Assembly: GCA_016929015.1 (NCBI GenBank)
Contig: JAFGJQ010000206.1
Span: forward strand, 1-33,514
DNA length: 33,514 bases
Reading direction: 5' to 3'
From: Phycisphaerae bacterium
GTDB taxonomy: Bacteria; Planctomycetota; Phycisphaerae; UBA1845
The notes under the pieces are model-generated. The model had not been told where the DNA came from. It did not search any database and saw nothing but the letters and a program-made list of their open reading frames with translations. Numbering within the stretch: the first letter of the stretch is position 1; every line of letters begins with the position of its first letter. The translations under genes were made by a program, and so were the position numbers. Positions 31,441 through 33,514 of this stretch are shown one piece after another.

Positions 31441-32139
31441 ATGAGACTTACGGTCCGAGAGGCAGCAAGGCTTCTGGAGGTGTCAGAGAAGACGGTCTAC
31501 CGTTGGATCGGGCAGGGTGTGGTGCCGGCGTACCTGATCAACGGGCAGTATCGATTCCACCAGCCGGAGTTGCTGGAGTGGGCTACCGCTCGCCAGAGGA
31601 AGGTCTCGGTGGATATCCTCGCGGAGCCCCCGGGGGAGGGTGAGGCGTGCGCAGGCATTTCGGAGGCGCTGGAGAACGGCTCGATCTGCTACCGGGTGGA
31701 AGGTCGTGACGGTGAGTCGGCGTTGCGGGCGGTCGTGAATCTGATGCGTCTGCCGGATGAGGTGGACCGGGATTTTCTGCTGCGTGCTCTGCTGGCTCGT
31801 GAGTCGCTGGGCTCCACGGCCGTGGGTGAGGGCATTGCGATTCCGCACGTGCGCAGCCCGATCGTGCTGCACGTCCGTCGCCCGAGCATCACGTTGTGCT
31901 TTCTGGAGGATGCCATCGACTTCGGCGCTCTGGATGGCAGGCCGGTGCGAACGTTGTTTACGGTGATCAGCCCGACGACGCGGGGGCATCTGCACCTGAT
32001 GTCTCACCTGGCGTTCGCGTTGCGAGACGGCGTTTTCCGGGATGCGATTCAGCGTGAGGCGTCGCGGGAGGAGATTCTGTGCGAGGCGCGGCGGGTGGAG
32101 GCGTCCCTGGTCAGCCCGGAGGCGGGTCGGCCGGCGTAA
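31441..32139 (+). CDS. Excisionase/MerR-type HTH fused to PTS EIIA (PtsN-like) domain, copy 1
   Basis: 232 residues. Residues 1-50 (LTVREAARLLEVSEKTVYRW, then GQYRFHQPELLEWA) are a helix-turn-helix of the excisionase/MerR-like HTH_17 type, which binds DNA. A linker leads to a PTS EIIA fructose/nitrogen-type domain (about 80-225) with ALRAVVNLMRLPDEVDRDFL, LLARESLGSTAVGEGIAIPH and HLHLMSHLAFALRDGVFRDA. The phospho-accepting histidine is present at His136 in IAIPHVR. EIIA of the PtsN type receives phosphate from NPr and regulates by protein binding; here it would tune a DNA-binding protein. No HPr, EI or sugar permease is nearby. The next gene is a paralog. Confidence 0.85.
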   Translation: MRLTVREAARLLEVSEKTVYRWIGQGVVPAYLINGQYRFHQPELLEWATARQRKVSVDILAEPPGEGEACAGISEALENGSICYRVEGRDGESALRAVVNLMRLPDEVDRDFLLRALLARESLGSTAVGEGIAIPHVRSPIVLHVRRPSITLCFLEDAIDFGALDGRPVRTLFTVISPTTRGHLHLMSHLAFALRDGVFRDAIQREASREEILCEARRVEASLVSPEAGRPA

Positions 32140-32204
32140 GGCGGTACGTGAGTGGTGCCGCACGGGGCGTGCGGCGGTTTGTTCCTGTACAAGAGAGCAC
32201 GGTC

Positions 32205-32906
32205 ATGGACCTGACGGCCAAAGATGCGGCCCGGATGTTGAATGTCCCGGAGGAACGGATCCACGCCTGGATTCGCAACGGGACGTTGCCGAGTTACCGG
32301 GTGAAGGATCGGTGCCGGCTGAACCGCGTGGAGCTTCTGGAGTGGGCCGGCGCGCGGGGCATGCACGTGTCGCCGGAGTTCTTTCGTGACAGCCGGGACA
32401 GCGCCGGCGAGTTGGTTCTGGCGGATGCGTTGCGGCGGGGCGGCGTTCTTTGCGACGTGGCGTGCACCGACAAGACCTCGGCGTTGAAGGCGGTGTGCGA
32501 CCTGCTGTCCCTTCCCGACGGCGTCGACCGCGACGAGCTGCACAGCGTGCTAGTGGCGCGTGAGGCGTTGTGCTCGACGGGGATCGGGAACGGCATCGCG
32601 ATTCCGCACCCGCGCGGGCCGATCGTGCTGGGTCTGGACGAGCCGCACGTGACGCTGGCGTTTCTGCGGCGGCCGATTGAGTATGGCGCGCTGGACGGCA
32701 GGCCGGTCGGCATTCTGTTCGTGATCATCAGCACGACCGTTCACATTCACCTGACCCTGCTGAGCCACCTGATGTTCGCGTTGCAGGACACGGAGTTCCG
32801 CGGCGTGCTCGACCGTCGCGAAAGCGCGGAGGCCGTTTTGGCCCGGTGCGCCGAAGTCGAAAGCCGCATGGTCAAGGCGGATCAGGCACGGGGCGATTCG
32901 GCATGA
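32205..32906 (+). CDS. Excisionase/MerR-type HTH fused to PTS EIIA (PtsN-like) domain, copy 2
   Basis: 233 residues with the same plan as copy 1: HTH residues 1-50 (LTAKDAARMLNVPEERIHAW, LNRVELLEWAGARG) and EIIA domain (SALKAVCDLLSLPDGVDRDE, STGIGNGIAIPHPRGPI). His135 is the expected phosphorylation site, and IHLTLLSHLMFALQDTEFRG ends the domain. Copy 1 is 65 bases upstream. The stop codon overlaps the start of the hydrogenase-4/NuoL-like gene as ATGA, so the regulator and the membrane subunit are translationally coupled. Divergence between the two copies is moderate and both keep the active His, so both may be functional, perhaps as a heterodimer. Confidence 0.85.
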   Translation: MDLTAKDAARMLNVPEERIHAWIRNGTLPSYRVKDRCRLNRVELLEWAGARGMHVSPEFFRDSRDSAGELVLADALRRGGVLCDVACTDKTSALKAVCDLLSLPDGVDRDELHSVLVAREALCSTGIGNGIAIPHPRGPIVLGLDEPHVTLAFLRRPIEYGALDGRPVGILFVIISTTVHIHLTLLSHLMFALQDTEFRGVLDRRESAEAVLARCAEVESRMVKADQARGDSA

Positions 32907-33514
32907 CATACGTTTTGTGGGCCTTGGGGGTGCTGGGTGCCGGCGCGCTTTGGCCGCTGGTGTTCGCGCGCTGGCAACGGCTGGGGCTGGCCGGCGGTCT
33001 GGGCGGCATGCTGATCGGCGGCGTGCTGTGCGGCGGCGCTGCGCTGGCGGAGCTGTGCAGGGAATCACTCCCCCGCGCGACGGTGCACTGGCCGTTGCCG
33101 CTTGGCACGGCGAGCCTGGCCCTGGACGGGCTGTCGGCGTGGTTTCTGCTGACGATCGGCGTGCTGGCAGCGGCGGTGGCGCCGTATTCCTGGAGTTACT
33201 TTCGGGCGGACGCGGCGGAGGGTCGCAGTCACGTGCCGGCGTGCTTTCTCTGCGTCATGACCGGCGCCATGGTGCTGCTGGTGTGTGCCGCCGACGCGGT
33301 CCTTTTCCTGCTGGCCTGGGAGTTGATGAGCCTGGCGGCGTTCTTTCTGGTCGTCGCGCGCCACCGGGAGCCGGGCGCGGTGCGCGGGGCCTGGATGTAC
33401 CTCATCGCCACGCACCTGGGTACGGCGTTTTTCCTCCTTCCGCTGTTCGGGTTTCTGATCGCGCGGGCGGGCTCGACGGACTTGCACGCATTTCGTTCGG
33501 CGCTGCAGTCATGC
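32903..33514 (+). CDS. Proton-conducting membrane subunit (HyfB/HycC/NuoL family), 3'-truncated by window edge
   Basis: The frame is open from the ATG at 32903 to the last base, 204 codons. Several hydrophobic segments are visible. The family motif is LFLLAWELMSLAAFFLVVAR with the Glu of the WE pair that is conserved in proton-pumping subunits, and WMYLIATHLGTAFFLLPLFG follows. SLALDGLSAWFLLTIGVLAA (about residues 70-90) is also typical for HyfB, formate hydrogenlyase HycC and NuoL/MrpA/D. Of these HyfB/HycC fits best, but the C-terminus is not here. It begins inside the stop of the second EIIA gene (ATGA). Remaining subunits, if any, lie past the window. Confidence 0.85.
   Translation, partial: MTYVLWALGVLGAGALWPLVFARWQRLGLAGGLGGMLIGGVLCGGAALAELCRESLPRATVHWPLPLGTASLALDGLSAWFLLTIGVLAAAVAPYSWSYFRADAAEGRSHVPACFLCVMTGAMVLLVCAADAVLFLLAWELMSLAAFFLVVARHREPGAVRGAWMYLIATHLGTAFFLLPLFGFLIARAGSTDLHAFRSALQSC

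Noticed and set aside
1-33514. tRNA or rRNA genes and insertion sequences
   Set aside because: Reading both strands by eye, I found no cloverleaf with a GTTCRANNC loop and CCA-side stem, no rRNA motif, and no transposase or terminal inverted repeats.

Overview
The window is a GC-rich bacterial chromosome segment that reads as a planctomycete, most likely of the Phycisphaerae type. The reasons are two proteins with PEP-CTERM-like C-termini, a membrane protein opening with paired CPxC knuckles of the kind common in that class, a GH18 enzyme with a Cys-containing C-terminal tail, and large zinc-ribbon/TPR proteins. This is an inference from gene content, because there is no rRNA here. I saw no tRNA, CRISPR array, transposase or phage gene.

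Layout. Positions 3-1740 hold the 3' part of purA followed by uppS. Positions 1911-5675 hold a surface-polymer modification block: a sulfotransferase on the plus strand, convergent with an MBOAT O-acyltransferase and its SGNH-fold partner on the minus strand. Displaced fragments of uppS lie on both sides of the acyltransferase pair (2962-3020 and about 5905-5984). Positions 6146-12091 hold two PEP-CTERM-like secreted proteins, two small membrane proteins (zinc-ribbon type and YcxB-like), a sodium:solute symporter and a secreted protein of unknown role. Positions 12575-18657 are a minus-strand run: a zinc-ribbon/TPR membrane protein, a membrane M48 metalloprotease with a TPR-like tail 3 bases later, then the ComM/YifB AAA ATPase. 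Positions 18904-20613 hold a GH18 enzyme with four 33-residue calcium-binding-type repeats and a C-terminal anchor.

Positions 20964-25516 hold an HDOD protein with a degenerate receiver domain, then two tandem paralogous secreted DUF4139-like proteins. Positions 25778-28357 hold a SAM methyltransferase preceded by short repeats, a 70-residue protein, and a B12-binding radical SAM enzyme. Upstream of the latter is a multi-pass membrane protein whose reading frame is cut by one in-frame TAA; its coherent 56-residue tail then ends in an ATGA overlap with the radical SAM start. A GtrB/ArnC-type GT2 is divergent from it. UppS, this GT2 and the membrane protein could all belong to polyprenyl-phosphate-based envelope glycan assembly, but that is inference.

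The most unusual part is the right end. Two tandem genes each fuse an excisionase/MerR-type DNA-binding domain to a PTS EIIA (PtsN-like) domain with its phospho-accepting His intact. The second overlaps by ATGA the start of a HyfB/NuoL-family proton-pumping membrane subunit that runs off the window. The first has a strong sigma70-type promoter with a palindrome over the -10 and a direct repeat after it. This looks like a self-regulated circuit linking a phosphorelay signal to a respiratory or hydrogenase-type complex, and it is the best candidate for an undescribed system.
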